The notes under the pieces are model-generated. The model was not told the origin of the DNA. It was given only the letters and a program-made list of their open reading frames with translations, and searched no databases. This document shows, in pieces, positions 34,237 through 41,937 of a stretch of DNA of 41,937 nt (within the stretch, counting starts at the first letter, position 1; each line of letters opens with the position of its first letter). The position numbers and the translations under genes were made by a program. Source of the stretch: Rubrivivax gelatinosus (GTDB lineage Bacteria; Pseudomonadota; Gammaproteobacteria; Burkholderiales; Burkholderiaceae_C); assembly GCF_016583785.1 (NCBI RefSeq), contig NZ_NRRU01000047.1, positions 1-41,937 of the forward strand, given 5' to 3'.

Positions 34237-36886
34237 AGGCCCCGCCACCGTCGTGCACCGCCAGGACTACGCCGCTCCGGCGTTCTGGATCCGCCAGGTC
34301 GAACTCTGCTTCGACCTGGACCCGGTCAAGACCATCGTCTCGAGCAAGCTGCACATCGAGCGCAACCCCGCGGCCGAGCCGCAGCCGCTGAAGCTGCACG
34401 GCGAGGACATCAGCGTGCTGCGCGTGATGTCCGGCGGCGAAAGCCTGTCCTTCCGCCACGAGGACAAGCTGCTCGTCATCGACAACCCGCCGGCGGACGC
34501 GCAGTTCGTGCTCGAGATCCGCAACACCTGCAGCCCCGAGAAGAACACCCACCTGTCGGGCCTGTACACCTCGGGCGGCGGCTTCTTCACGCAGTGCGAG
34601 GCCGAGGGCTTCCGCCGCATCACCTACTTCCTCGACCGCCCCGACGTGATGGCGGTCTACACGGTGACGCTGCGCGCCGACAAGGCGAAGTACCCGGTGC
34701 TGCTGTCCAACGGCAACCTGGTCGAGCAGGGCGAACTGGACAACGGCCGCCACTTCGCCGTCTGGCACGACCCCTTCCCCAAGCCTTGCTACCTGTTCGC
34801 GCTGGTCGGTGCCGACCTGGTGTGCCGCGAGCAGAAGATCCGCACCCGCGCCGGCAAGGAGCACCTGCTGCAGGTCTTCGTGCGCCGCGGCGACCTGGGC
34901 AAGACCGAACACGCGATGGCCTCGCTGGTGGCCTCGGTCGTCTGGGACGAAGCCCGCTTCGGCCTGCCGCTGGACCTCGAACGCTTCATGATCGTCGCGG
35001 TCGAGGACTTCAACATGGGCGCGATGGAGAACAAGGGCCTGAACATCTTCAATACGAAGTACGTTCTGGCCAGCCCCGCCACCGCGACCGACGTCGACTT
35101 CGCCGGCATCGAGAGCGTCGTCGGCCATGAGTACTTCCACAACTGGACCGGCAACCGCATCACCTGCCGCGACTGGTTCCAGCTGTCGCTGAAGGAAGGC
35201 CTGACGGTGTTCCGCGACCAGGAGTTCTCGATGGACATGGCCGGCGGCGCTTCGGCGCGTGCGGTCAAACGCATCGAGGACGTGCGCGGGCTGCGCGCGG
35301 CGCAGTTCCCCGAGGACGCCGGCGCGATGGCGCACCCGGTGCGCCCCGACAGCTACGCCGCGATCGACAACTTCTACACCGCCACCGTCTACGAAAAGGG
35401 CGCCGAAGTCGTGCGCATGATGCAGACGCTGGTCGGCCGCGAAGGCTTCGAGCGCGGCATCACGCTGTACTTCGAGCGCCACGACGGCCAGGCCGTGACC
35501 TGCGACGACTTCGCGCAAGCCATCGCCGACGCCAACCCCGGCAGTGAACTCGCCGCCCGGCTGGAGACCTTCAAGCGCTGGTACGCCCAGGCCGGCACGC
35601 CGCGGCTGAAGGCGCGCGGCGCCTACGACGCCGAGGCGCGCCGCTACACGCTGACGCTGACGCAAAGTGCCGAGCCCTCGCCCGGCCAGCCGACGAAGGA
35701 GCCCTTCGTGATCCCGGTGCTGGCGGCGCTGATCGGCCGCGACGGCGGCACGCTCGCCGGCGAACGCCTGCTGGTGCTGGACACGCCCGAGCAGCAGTTC
35801 GTCTTCGAGGACGTCGCGGCCGAGCCGGTGCCGTCGCTGCTGCGCGGCTTCAGCGCGCCGGTGATCCTGGACGACGGCCTGGGCGACGCCGAGCTGCTGA
35901 CGCTGCTGGCGCACGACAGCGACCCGTTCAACCGCTGGGAAGCCGGCCAGCGCCTGGCGCTGGCGCGCCTGCTGGCGGCAGTGCAGGCGCCGACGACCGA
36001 GGCGCTGGACACCCCCTTCGTCGACGCGATGCGTGCCGTGCTGCGCCATCCGGCGCTGGACCCGGCCTTCAAGGAGCTGGTGCTGACGCTGCCCAGCGAA
36101 GGCTATGTCGCCGAGCAGCTGGCGAGCTTCGACCCGCAGCGCATCCACGCGGTGCGCGAGAACTTCCGCGAGCAGCTCGCCGCGGCGCTGCAGACCGACT
36201 GGGCCGAGGCCTTCGAAGCCAACCTGGTGCAGGAAGGCTACGCGCCGACGCCGGCGCAGGCCGGCCGGCGCGCGCTCGCCAACCTGGCGCTGGCGATGCT
36301 GTGCCTGCACGCGGTGCGCAGCGGCGACGCCGTCTGGCCGGGCCGCGCCTACCAGCGTGTCAAGGACGCGAGCAACATGACCGACCGCATCGGCGCGCTC
36401 GCGGCGCTGGTGCACTCGCACTCCGAGCTGGCCGAACCGGCGCTGGCTCGTTTCCACGCGATCGCCGGCGGCGAGCCGCTGGTGGTCGACAAGTGGTTCG
36501 CGCTCCAGGCCCAGGCCAGCGAGCCGGTGGGTGCCGGCCACGGCCGCGCGTTCGCCCGCGCCAAGGCGCTGCTCAAGCACCCGGACTTTTCGCTGAAGAA
36601 CCCGAACCGCGCGCGCAGCCTGGTCTTCCAGCTGTGCATGAACAACCCGGCGGCCTTCCACCGCGCCGACGCCGCCGGCTACGTGTTCTGGGCCGAGCGC
36701 CTGCTCGAGATCGACCCGATCAACCCGCAGCTGGCCGCACGCCTGGCGCGTGTGATGGACCGCTGGACGGCGCTGGCCGAGCCCTACCGCAGCGCGGCGC
36801 GCGAGGCGCTGGCGCGTGTCGCCGCCAAGCCCGACCTGAGCGACGACGTGCGCGAGGTGCTCGGCCGCGCGCTGGAGGCGCAATGA
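34229..36886 (+). CDS. pepN: Aminopeptidase N (M1 zinc metallopeptidase)
   Basis: 885 aa, full-length bacterial PepN. It removes N-terminal residues from peptides in the cytoplasm. The exopeptidase motif [11 protein letters not shown] precedes the zinc site [13 protein letters not shown] (H300, E301, H304) with the third ligand E323 eighteen residues on ([13 protein letters not shown]). The C-terminal alpha-helical domain is complete to [12 protein letters not shown]. It overlaps the HAD gene at its start and the fbp gene at its end (ATGA), a tightly packed operon with prfB. Confidence 0.97.
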   Translation: MREGPATVVHRQDYAAPAFWIRQVELCFDLDPVKTIVSSKLHIERNPAAEPQPLKLHGEDISVLRVMSGGESLSFRHEDKLLVIDNPPADAQFVLEIRNTCSPEKNTHLSGLYTSGGGFFTQCEAEGFRRITYFLDRPDVMAVYTVTLRADKAKYPVLLSNGNLVEQGELDNGRHFAVWHDPFPKPCYLFALVGADLVCREQKIRTRAGKEHLLQVFVRRGDLGKTEHAMASLVASVVWDEARFGLPLDLERFMIVAVEDFNMGAMENKGLNIFNTKYVLASPATATDVDFAGIESVVGHEYFHNWTGNRITCRDWFQLSLKEGLTVFRDQEFSMDMAGGASARAVKRIEDVRGLRAAQFPEDAGAMAHPVRPDSYAAIDNFYTATVYEKGAEVVRMMQTLVGREGFERGITLYFERHDGQAVTCDDFAQAIADANPGSELAARLETFKRWYAQAGTPRLKARGAYDAEARRYTLTLTQSAEPSPGQPTKEPFVIPVLAALIGRDGGTLAGERLLVLDTPEQQFVFEDVAAEPVPSLLRGFSAPVILDDGLGDAELLTLLAHDSDPFNRWEAGQRLALARLLAAVQAPTTEALDTPFVDAMRAVLRHPALDPAFKELVLTLPSEGYVAEQLASFDPQRIHAVRENFREQLAAALQTDWAEAFEANLVQEGYAPTPAQAGRRALANLALAMLCLHAVRSGDAVWPGRAYQRVKDASNMTDRIGALAALVHSHSELAEPALARFHAIAGGEPLVVDKWFALQAQASEPVGAGHGRAFARAKALLKHPDFSLKNPNRARSLVFQLCMNNPAAFHRADAAGYVFWAERLLEIDPINPQLAARLARVMDRWTALAEPYRSAAREALARVAAKPDLSDDVREVLGRALEAQ

Positions 36887-37893
36887 TGAGGCGCGTCAGC
36901 CTGACCCAGTACCTGGTCGAGCAGCAGCGCGAGCACGGCCTGATCCCGGCGCAGCTGCGCCTCTTGATCGAGGTCGTCGCCCGTGCCTGCAAGCGCATCG
37001 CGATCGCGGTCAACAAGGGCGCGCTCGGCGACGTGCTCGGCAGCGCCGGCAGCGAGAACGTGCAGGGCGAGGTGCAGAAGAAGCTGGACATCATCAGCAA
37101 CGAGGTGCTGATCGAGGCCAACGAGTGGGGCGGCCACCTCGCGGCCATGGCCAGCGAAGAGATGGACTCGATCCACGTCGTGCCCAACCGCTACCCGCAG
37201 GGCGAGTACATGCTGCTGTTCGACCCGCTGGACGGCTCGAGCAACATCGACGTCAACGTCTCGATCGGCACCATCTTCAGCGTGCTGCGCAAGGTGGGCC
37301 ACACGCGCGGCGTCAGCGAGGACGACTTCCTGCAGCCCGGCAAGCACCAGGCAGCGGCCGGCTACTGCATCTACGGCCCGCAGACCATGCTGGTGCTGAC
37401 GGTGGGCAACGGCGTCGTCGCCTTCACGCTGGACCGCGAGACCGGCTCCTGGGTGCTGACGCAGTCGGACATCCGCATTCCCGAGGACACGAAGGAATTC
37501 GCGATCAACATGTCCAACATGCGCCACTGGGCGCCGCCGATGCGCCGCTACGTCGACGAATGCCTGGCCGGCAAGACCGGCGAACGCGGCAAGGACTACA
37601 ACATGCGCTGGGTCGCGAGCATGGTCACCGACGTGCACCGCATCCTGATGCGCGGCGGCATCTTCATGTACCCCTGGGACCAGCGAGAGCCCGACAAGCC
37701 GGGCAAGCTGCGCCTGATGTACGAGGCCAACCCGATGGCCTTCCTGGTCGAGCAGGCCGGCGGCGCGGCGACCAACGGCCACGAGCGCATCCTCGACATC
37801 GTGCCGGCCAAGCTGCACGAACGGGTGGCGGTGATGCTGGGCTCGCGCAACGAGGTCCAGCGTGTGACCGACTACCATTCCGAGGAAACGTAA
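36883..37893 (+). CDS. fbp: Fructose-1,6-bisphosphatase class I
   Basis: 336 aa. The enzyme splits fructose-1,6-bisphosphate in gluconeogenesis or the Calvin cycle. The metal and substrate sites are present: [42 protein letters not shown] (the D-P-L-D-G-S-S signature), [16 protein letters not shown], and [20 protein letters not shown]. Two adjacent ATGs (36883 and 36886) are possible starts; the first overlaps the pepN stop. The class I form here agrees with a Burkholderiales setting. It ends the prfB-HAD-pepN-fbp chain. Confidence 0.97.
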   Translation: MMRRVSLTQYLVEQQREHGLIPAQLRLLIEVVARACKRIAIAVNKGALGDVLGSAGSENVQGEVQKKLDIISNEVLIEANEWGGHLAAMASEEMDSIHVVPNRYPQGEYMLLFDPLDGSSNIDVNVSIGTIFSVLRKVGHTRGVSEDDFLQPGKHQAAAGYCIYGPQTMLVLTVGNGVVAFTLDRETGSWVLTQSDIRIPEDTKEFAINMSNMRHWAPPMRRYVDECLAGKTGERGKDYNMRWVASMVTDVHRILMRGGIFMYPWDQREPDKPGKLRLMYEANPMAFLVEQAGGAATNGHERILDIVPAKLHERVAVMLGSRNEVQRVTDYHSEET

Positions 37894-37976
37894 CGAGTTG
37901 CAATCCCGCATTCAGGTGTCGACGGCGCCCGGGCACTAGACTTGCCGGGATTCATACCCGGCCTGCCTCCGACACC

Positions 37977-38663
37977 ATGCTTCCGAAGACGATTGCGCTG
38001 ATCGACGACGACCTCGACTTCACCGATGCGTTCGCCTCCTTCCTGCGCGGGCAGGGTGTCGAGGTTCAGGTGTTCGGCGACAGCAGCGACCTGCTGGCGA
38101 GCGAATCGCCCTTCGGCTGGGACTTCTACGTCGTCGACCTGATGCTGCCGGGCGTGGTCGGCGACGAGTTGATCCGCATCCTGCGCCGGCGCACCGACGC
38201 CGGCGTGCTGGTGGTCTCGGGCAAGGTCGGTTCCTCGACCTTCGCCTCGGTCGTCGACGCTGGCGCCGACATGTACCTCGAGAAGCCGGTCTCGATGGAG
38301 CAGATCCTGCTGGTGATCCGCGCGCTGCAACGGCGCGCGGTGCTGCGCGGGCAGCGTGACCAGAGCTGGATCGTCGACCTGCGAGCGGCCCAGCTGCAGG
38401 CGCCCGACGGCGCCAAGGTCGACCTGAGCGAAGCCGATCTGGCGCTGCTGCGCTGTTTCCTCGAAGCCGACGGCGCCGTCGTCCGGCGCGACACCTTGAT
38501 CGAGCGCCTGGGCCGCGACCAGTCGAACACGCTGGACAACACGCTGCACGCGACGATCTACCGGCTGCGCCGGCGCATCGAGAAGTCCTCGACCAGCCTG
38601 GTGCCGCTGCAGTCCGAGCCGCGTGTCGGCTACGTCTTCCGGGCGCCGCTGAAGTCGCTCTGA
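37977..38663 (+). CDS. OmpR-family response regulator
   Basis: 228 aa. An N-terminal receiver domain has acidic D10-D12 (LIDDDLD), phospho-acceptor D54 (FYVVDLMLPGVVGDE), S81 (VVSGK) and K103 (LEKPVS). Residues of about 130-225 form a winged-helix DNA-binding domain (VDLSEADLALLRCFLE, RRDTLIERLG, LDNTLHATIYRLRRRIE, VGYVFRAPL). It faces the histidine kinase gene tail to tail with only 10 bp between stops, so the two are likely partners although not in one operon. The regulon is unknown. Confidence 0.92.
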   Translation: MLPKTIALIDDDLDFTDAFASFLRGQGVEVQVFGDSSDLLASESPFGWDFYVVDLMLPGVVGDELIRILRRRTDAGVLVVSGKVGSSTFASVVDAGADMYLEKPVSMEQILLVIRALQRRAVLRGQRDQSWIVDLRAAQLQAPDGAKVDLSEADLALLRCFLEADGAVVRRDTLIERLGRDQSNTLDNTLHATIYRLRRRIEKSSTSLVPLQSEPRVGYVFRAPLKSL

Positions 38664-38673
38664 CGCGCCGGCT

Positions 38674-40080
38674 TCAGGTGGGCTCGCGCCCCTGAGGCAG
38701 CATCAGCGTGAAGGTGCTGCCGGCTGCGCTGCTGCGGGCCTCGACGGTGCCGCCCTGCAGGCGCATCGCCTGGCGCACGATGTACAGCCCCAGGCCCTGG
38801 CCGTGCACGTCGTGGCGGCCGCGCACGCCGCGTTCGAACAGCCGCGGCAGCAGCGTCGGCGCGATGCCCGGCCCGTCGTCGCAGACTTCGAAGATCAAGG
38901 CCAGCGGCTCGTCGCTGTCGGCCAGGCGCAGCGTGATGGTGCTGCCGGGCGTGGCGTAGGCGAGCGCGTTGCTCAGCAGGTTGCGCAGCGCCAGGCGCAT
39001 CAGCGCCACGTCGAGCGCTGCGGTGCGCACCGCGCTGTCGCGCTGCACGCGCACGCGCCCGCGGCCCTCGTCGGGCAGGTCGCCGAGCGCCAGCTCGAGC
39101 AGCATGTCCAGGTCGGTGTCGCGCAGCGGCGGCGGCTGCGCCTGGATCAGCCGGGTCGACACCGCCAGCGTGTTGTCCAGCGAACGCGTGATCTCGCGCA
39201 GCACGCTGCGCGCCCGCTCCAGCGCGGCGACGGGCGCCGCGCCGTGCAGTGCGTCGGCCGCGCCCTTGAGCACCGCCTGCGCGTTGTGCAGCGGCTGGCG
39301 CACCTCGTGCGAGATCACGCGCAGCAGTTCCTGGCGCTCCTCGGACAAGGTCTTCAGCTCGGCCGCCTGGCGTTCGGCCAGCTCGCGCCCCTCGGTCGCC
39401 GCGGCCAGCTCGACGCTGCGCACCCGCGCGCGGCGTTCGGCCATCTCGATGGCGAAGCCGACGTAACCCAGGTTGGCCCAGAGCGCGGCCAGCATCCAGG
39501 CGAGCAGGATCAGCTCGGTGTCGATGGCCGGCGCGGCGGGCGCGCCGCCACCGAGCAGCAGCGAGGCCAGCCGCAGGAACAGCACCAGCGCCACCACGCC
39601 GTAGCTCCAGCCAACCATGCGCGCGCTGCGGCTGGCGCGCACCCGGCCCAGCGCCTGGGCCTCGACACACAGCGCCAGCGACGCGAGCATGTTGAAACAC
39701 ACGTTGCCCAGCACGCGCCACTGCGGGCCCACGGCGTCCAGCAGCGGCACCGCGGTGCTGGCGCCCAGCACCGCCAAGCCCAGCACCGCCAGCGGCAGCG
39801 TCTGCTCGCGTTCGCTGCGCAGCGCCGCCCAACGCAGCGCGAAGCCGGCATAACCGCAGACGTTGGCGACGACGATCATCGGCACGTGAGGCAGCAGCCC
39901 GCGCGCGGCGTAGAGCAGCATCATCAGCCCCGCCAGCGCCGAGCCCGAGCACCACAGCAGCGTGCTGCGGCGGCTGTGGCGTCCGGTGAGCACGGTCCAG
40001 ACCGCGGCCGCCAGCGCCAGATGCAGCAGCCCGATCAGGAACCAGGAGGTCGTGGCGTCTAAGGGCAGGGGTCGCAGCAT
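38674..40080 (-). CDS. Seven-TM sensor histidine kinase
   Basis: 468 aa. Seven membrane segments fill residues 10-215 with very short loops, so there is no separate periplasmic sensor domain. After a coiled stretch (ERRARVRSVELAAATEGRELAE) comes HisKA with His258 in RVISHEVRQPLHNAQ, then the ATPase domain with N-box LRNLLSNALAYA, G1 CDDGPGIAP (401-408) and G2 GQGLGLYIV (427-435). It should autophosphorylate and pass phosphate to the convergent response regulator at 37977. The palindromic element at 40110-40383 lies immediately upstream of its start. The signal sensed is probably membrane-borne or hydrophobic (inference). Confidence 0.92.
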   Translation of the reverse strand: MLRPLPLDATTSWFLIGLLHLALAAAVWTVLTGRHSRRSTLLWCSGSALAGLMMLLYAARGLLPHVPMIVVANVCGYAGFALRWAALRSEREQTLPLAVLGLAVLGASTAVPLLDAVGPQWRVLGNVCFNMLASLALCVEAQALGRVRASRSARMVGWSYGVVALVLFLRLASLLLGGGAPAAPAIDTELILLAWMLAALWANLGYVGFAIEMAERRARVRSVELAAATEGRELAERQAAELKTLSEERQELLRVISHEVRQPLHNAQAVLKGAADALHGAAPVAALERARSVLREITRSLDNTLAVSTRLIQAQPPPLRDTDLDMLLELALGDLPDEGRGRVRVQRDSAVRTAALDVALMRLALRNLLSNALAYATPGSTITLRLADSDEPLALIFEVCDDGPGIAPTLLPRLFERGVRGRHDVHGQGLGLYIVRQAMRLQGGTVEARSSAAGSTFTLMLPQGREPT

Positions 40081-40109
40081 GGCGGCGGAGCATAGCCGCG
40101 CCGCCGGCG

Positions 40110-40383
40110 CTCAGAAGGTGTGACAGAACCCGGCGTGCCCGCGACGGGGTGCAGCCGGGAGTCGGGCAAGGCGCGTCGCGCAGCCGGTACTCGATGTACC
40201 GGCAAGCGGCGCAACGCCGTCCGGCGCCCGGATGTGCCCCGTCCCGCAGGGGCGAGCCGACGAGCGACCCCGAGGCGATGCCGGGCGCGCTGCGATCAGC
40301 GCCGAGACGGCGTCGCGCCGTCGCGCGTTCGGGGTCGCTGGCGGATCGACGCGGGCGTGGCGGGTTCTGTCACACCTTCTCAG
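40110..40383. repeat. 274-bp element with 23-bp inverted ends and nested hairpins
   Basis: The ends CTCAGAAGGTGTGACAGAAC-CCG (40110-40132) and its inverse (40361-40383) match at 22 of 23 positions. Inside are GCCGGTAC-TCGAT-GTACCGGC (40183-40203), an 11-bp perfect pair AGCGACCCCGA/TCGGGGTCGCT (40263-40273 and 40329-40339), and between these ACGGCG-TCG-CGCCGT (40307-40321). No convincing coding frame is present. It fills the whole gap between the kinase and TetR genes, and its right arm contains the tetR stop codon. It could be a MITE-like intergenic repeat, a terminator, or a structured RNA. Confidence 0.7.
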
Positions 40384-41024
40384 CCGGCCAGGCGTGTGGC
40401 CGGGTCGAGCAGCTCGACCAGCAGGTCCTCGTGCGCCCGGCGCCAGCGCGCGAGTTCGGCCGCGTCGGGCTCGCCGAGCAGCAGTTCGCGCGTCGCCATG
40501 TGCACCAGCGGCGACAGCGCCAGCCAGGGCGCACGCGACAGCACGCTGGGCGTCGCGCCGGCCGCCACGCGCGCGGCCAGCGCACGCTGCAGCAAGGCCT
40601 CGTACGGCCCCAGCACCTGGCGGTCCCAGAACTCGAGCAGGTGGCCCACCCGTTCGCGCTCGGCGATCATCAGCCACAGCATGCGCAGCCCCGACGGTTC
40701 GGCGAACTGGCCGTACAGGCGTTCGACCAGCCAGGCGGCGAACTCGCGCGAGGGCACGCGGGCGTCGGGCTCGGGCATGCCTTCCAGCGACGGCGGCGTC
40801 AGCGAGCGCCGCAGCAGCGCCTCGAAGACCGCGTCCTTGCTGCCGAAGTGCGCATACAGCCCGCCTTTGGAAAGGCCAGCCCGGCGCGCAATCTCGTCCA
40901 TGCGAGTATCGGCATAACCGCGCTCGCAGAACTCGACCAGTGCGGCGTCGAGGATCTGCTGCATGCGTACCGCCGGCGACAGCCGGCGCCGCGGTGTGCC
41001 GTTGGAGTCCTTGTCTGCGTCCAC
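40380..41024 (-). CDS. TetR/AcrR-family repressor, likely of the adjacent efflux operon
   Basis: 214 aa. The DNA-binding domain spans about residues 20-68: MQQILDAALVEFCERGYADTRMDEIARRAGLSKGGLYAHFGSKDAVFEAL. The C-terminal part (REFAAWLVERLYGQF, LRMLWLMIAERERV, GPYEALLQRAL) follows the TetR_C pattern seen in regulators of RND pumps. It is divergent from a NodT-type outer-membrane efflux gene 84 bp away, the classic repressor/pump arrangement. Its stop codon lies inside the right arm of the 274-bp palindromic element. Confidence 0.9.
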   Translation of the reverse strand: MDADKDSNGTPRRRLSPAVRMQQILDAALVEFCERGYADTRMDEIARRAGLSKGGLYAHFGSKDAVFEALLRRSLTPPSLEGMPEPDARVPSREFAAWLVERLYGQFAEPSGLRMLWLMIAERERVGHLLEFWDRQVLGPYEALLQRALAARVAAGATPSVLSRAPWLALSPLVHMATRELLLGEPDAAELARWRRAHEDLLVELLDPATRLAG

Positions 41025-41059
41025 GCCGCGATGTTAGCTCGGCACCACGAGGGGGGTTC

Positions 41060-41082
41060 ACTACCGACTCACCGGTCGTTAA
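41060..41082. promoter_or_regulatory. Candidate TetR operator between tetR and the efflux gene
   Basis: Within actaccgactcaccggtcgttaag the core ACCGGT is palindromic, and CGGT/ACCG half-sites are repeated about 8 bp apart. It lies in the 84-bp divergent gap where an AcrR-type operator is expected. The evidence is only position plus weak symmetry. Confidence 0.35.
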
Positions 41083-41108
41083 GATGCGGACTGACGGAAG
41101 GACCTTGC

Positions 41109-41937
41109 ATGACCCGAAGACAGGCGCAGGCCGTGGCCCGCGGCGAGACGCGCGCGACAGCCCCCGGGCCGATCGCCGGCCGCACGGCGCTGCGGCTGAC
41201 GACCCCGATCGTGATCGCCGTCCTGGCCGCCGCCTGCGCGGCGCCGGCGGACCGCGGCGCCCCGCCCTCGCCCGGCGAGCCGCCGCCGACGCTCGGCGCA
41301 GCGGCCGACGCCGCGGCCCGGGTGCCGGGCTGGCGCGGCTACTTCGCCGACCCGGCACTGCAGCAGCTGATCGCCCAGGCGCTGGAGAACAACCGCGACC
41401 TGCGCATCGCCGCGCGCCGCGTCGACGAGGCGCGTGCCGGCTACGGCCTGCAGCGTGCCGACGAAGGCCCGACCATCGGCCTGCAGTCGCGCGGCATCCG
41501 CTACCACACGCCGGCCGACCTGAGCCTGACGCGCCAGGAGAGCACCGGCGGCGCGCAGAGCGCGGGCCTGGGTTTCTCGAGCTGGGAGCTCGACCTCTTC
41601 GGCCGCCTGCGCGCCCAGAGCGACAGTGCGCGCGAACGCTGGCTCGCCAGCGAAGCGGCGCAGCGTGCCGTCGCGCTGCAGCTCGTCGCCCAGGTCGCCG
41701 ACGGCTACTACACGCTGTGCGAACTCGACGAGCGCCTGGCGCTGGCCGACGAGACCGTCGCCAGCCGCAGCGAGAGCCTGCGCATCACACGCCGCCGCGT
41801 CGAGGTCGGCTCGAGCTCGAAGCTGACGCTGCTGCAGGTGCAGACGCTGCTGACGCAGGCGCAGTCGCTGGCGGCGCAGCTGCAGCGCGAACGCGCGGCC
41901 CAGGTCGAGGCGCTGGCGCTGCTGGCCGGTGCCCGCC
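41109..41937 (+). CDS. RND efflux outer-membrane lipoprotein, NodT/OprM family (3' end outside window)
   Basis: 276 codons lie in the window with no stop; the gene runs past the right edge. ATG 41109 has GGAAGGACC a few bases before it. The N-terminus has a basic stretch, a hydrophobic segment and a lipobox (AVLAAAC). Then come typical OEP repeats: WRGYFADPALQQLIAQALENNRDLRIAARRVDEARAGY, the SWELDLFGRLRAQSDSARERW signature, and LVAQVADGYYTLCELDERL. Such proteins form the trimeric outer-membrane exit duct of tripartite drug pumps. The membrane fusion protein and RND pump genes are expected nearby outside the window. Control by the divergent TetR is likely. Confidence 0.93.
   Translation, partial: MTRRQAQAVARGETRATAPGPIAGRTALRLTTPIVIAVLAAACAAPADRGAPPSPGEPPPTLGAAADAAARVPGWRGYFADPALQQLIAQALENNRDLRIAARRVDEARAGYGLQRADEGPTIGLQSRGIRYHTPADLSLTRQESTGGAQSAGLGFSSWELDLFGRLRAQSDSARERWLASEAAQRAVALQLVAQVADGYYTLCELDERLALADETVASRSESLRITRRRVEVGSSSKLTLLQVQTLLTQAQSLAAQLQRERAAQVEALALLAGAR

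Noticed and set aside
34208..36883. 891-codon minus-strand frame opposite pepN
   Set aside because: Antisense artefact of high G+C; pepN with complete zinc motifs occupies the other strand.

Overview
The window is very G+C-rich chromosomal DNA. Its housekeeping genes look betaproteobacterial, most like the Burkholderiales (Rubrivivax/Roseateles/Leptothrix type). Supporting signs are a class I fumarase, a small Trp-rich TIGR04438-type membrane protein, an E. coli-like prfB recoding site, and strong GC bias at third codon positions, which opens long meaningless frames on the antisense strand. The species assignment is inferred from protein style, not from a search.

Left end (1-6484): a ferric-siderophore uptake cluster. 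It holds the end of a FecR-type anti-sigma regulator, a FecA-type TonB-dependent receptor with an N-terminal signalling (STN) domain, an exported Fes/IroE/PfeE-like esterase, two small membrane proteins (DUF3325- and DUF3649-like) and a PepSY-TM protein. A Fur-box-like site precedes the receptor. The layout suggests uptake, periplasmic ester cleavage and inner-membrane reductive iron release. Next come a small GIY-YIG-like gene and a lipoprotein lytic transglycosylase (to 8420).

8421-12900 is an accessory patch of visibly lower G+C. It contains a decayed IS630-family transposase, a TetR regulator, a divergent exported metallo-beta-lactamase-fold hydrolase and an Old Yellow Enzyme-type reductase. 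On its right are a frameshifted GFA-family remnant and a short endonuclease V-like gene (to 13873).

14043-24131 is core genome: tRNA-Val(CAC), dnaQ-lgt, a small Trp-rich protein, cytochrome c, acs (with a stray copy of its own 3' end next to it), yqhA, fumarase, yciO, a beta-lactamase-fold lipoprotein, ridA-like and plsY. 24394-32350 is mixed: an HTH-REC fusion regulator behind a 34-bp palindrome, ybaK, an aldo/keto reductase, a DUF2975/YozG-type pair behind a palindromic operator, an unknown anchored protein, an acyl-CoA synthetase, a degenerate HD-GYP protein, a GNAT acetyltransferase and an alpha/beta hydrolase.

32458-37893 is a chain of overlapping genes, prfB (+1 programmed frameshift)-HAD phosphatase-pepN-fbp. 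It is followed by an OmpR-type response regulator facing a 7-TM histidine kinase tail to tail. The kinase is separated from a TetR gene by a ~274-bp element with 23-bp inverted ends and nested hairpins. The window ends inside a NodT/OprM-type efflux outer-membrane lipoprotein gene divergent from that TetR gene.

I found no CRISPR array, intact prophage or obvious defence island. The least explained items are the 274-bp palindromic element, the HTH-REC regulator with its palindrome, the TetR/MBL/OYE patch and the unknown protein at 27345-27911.
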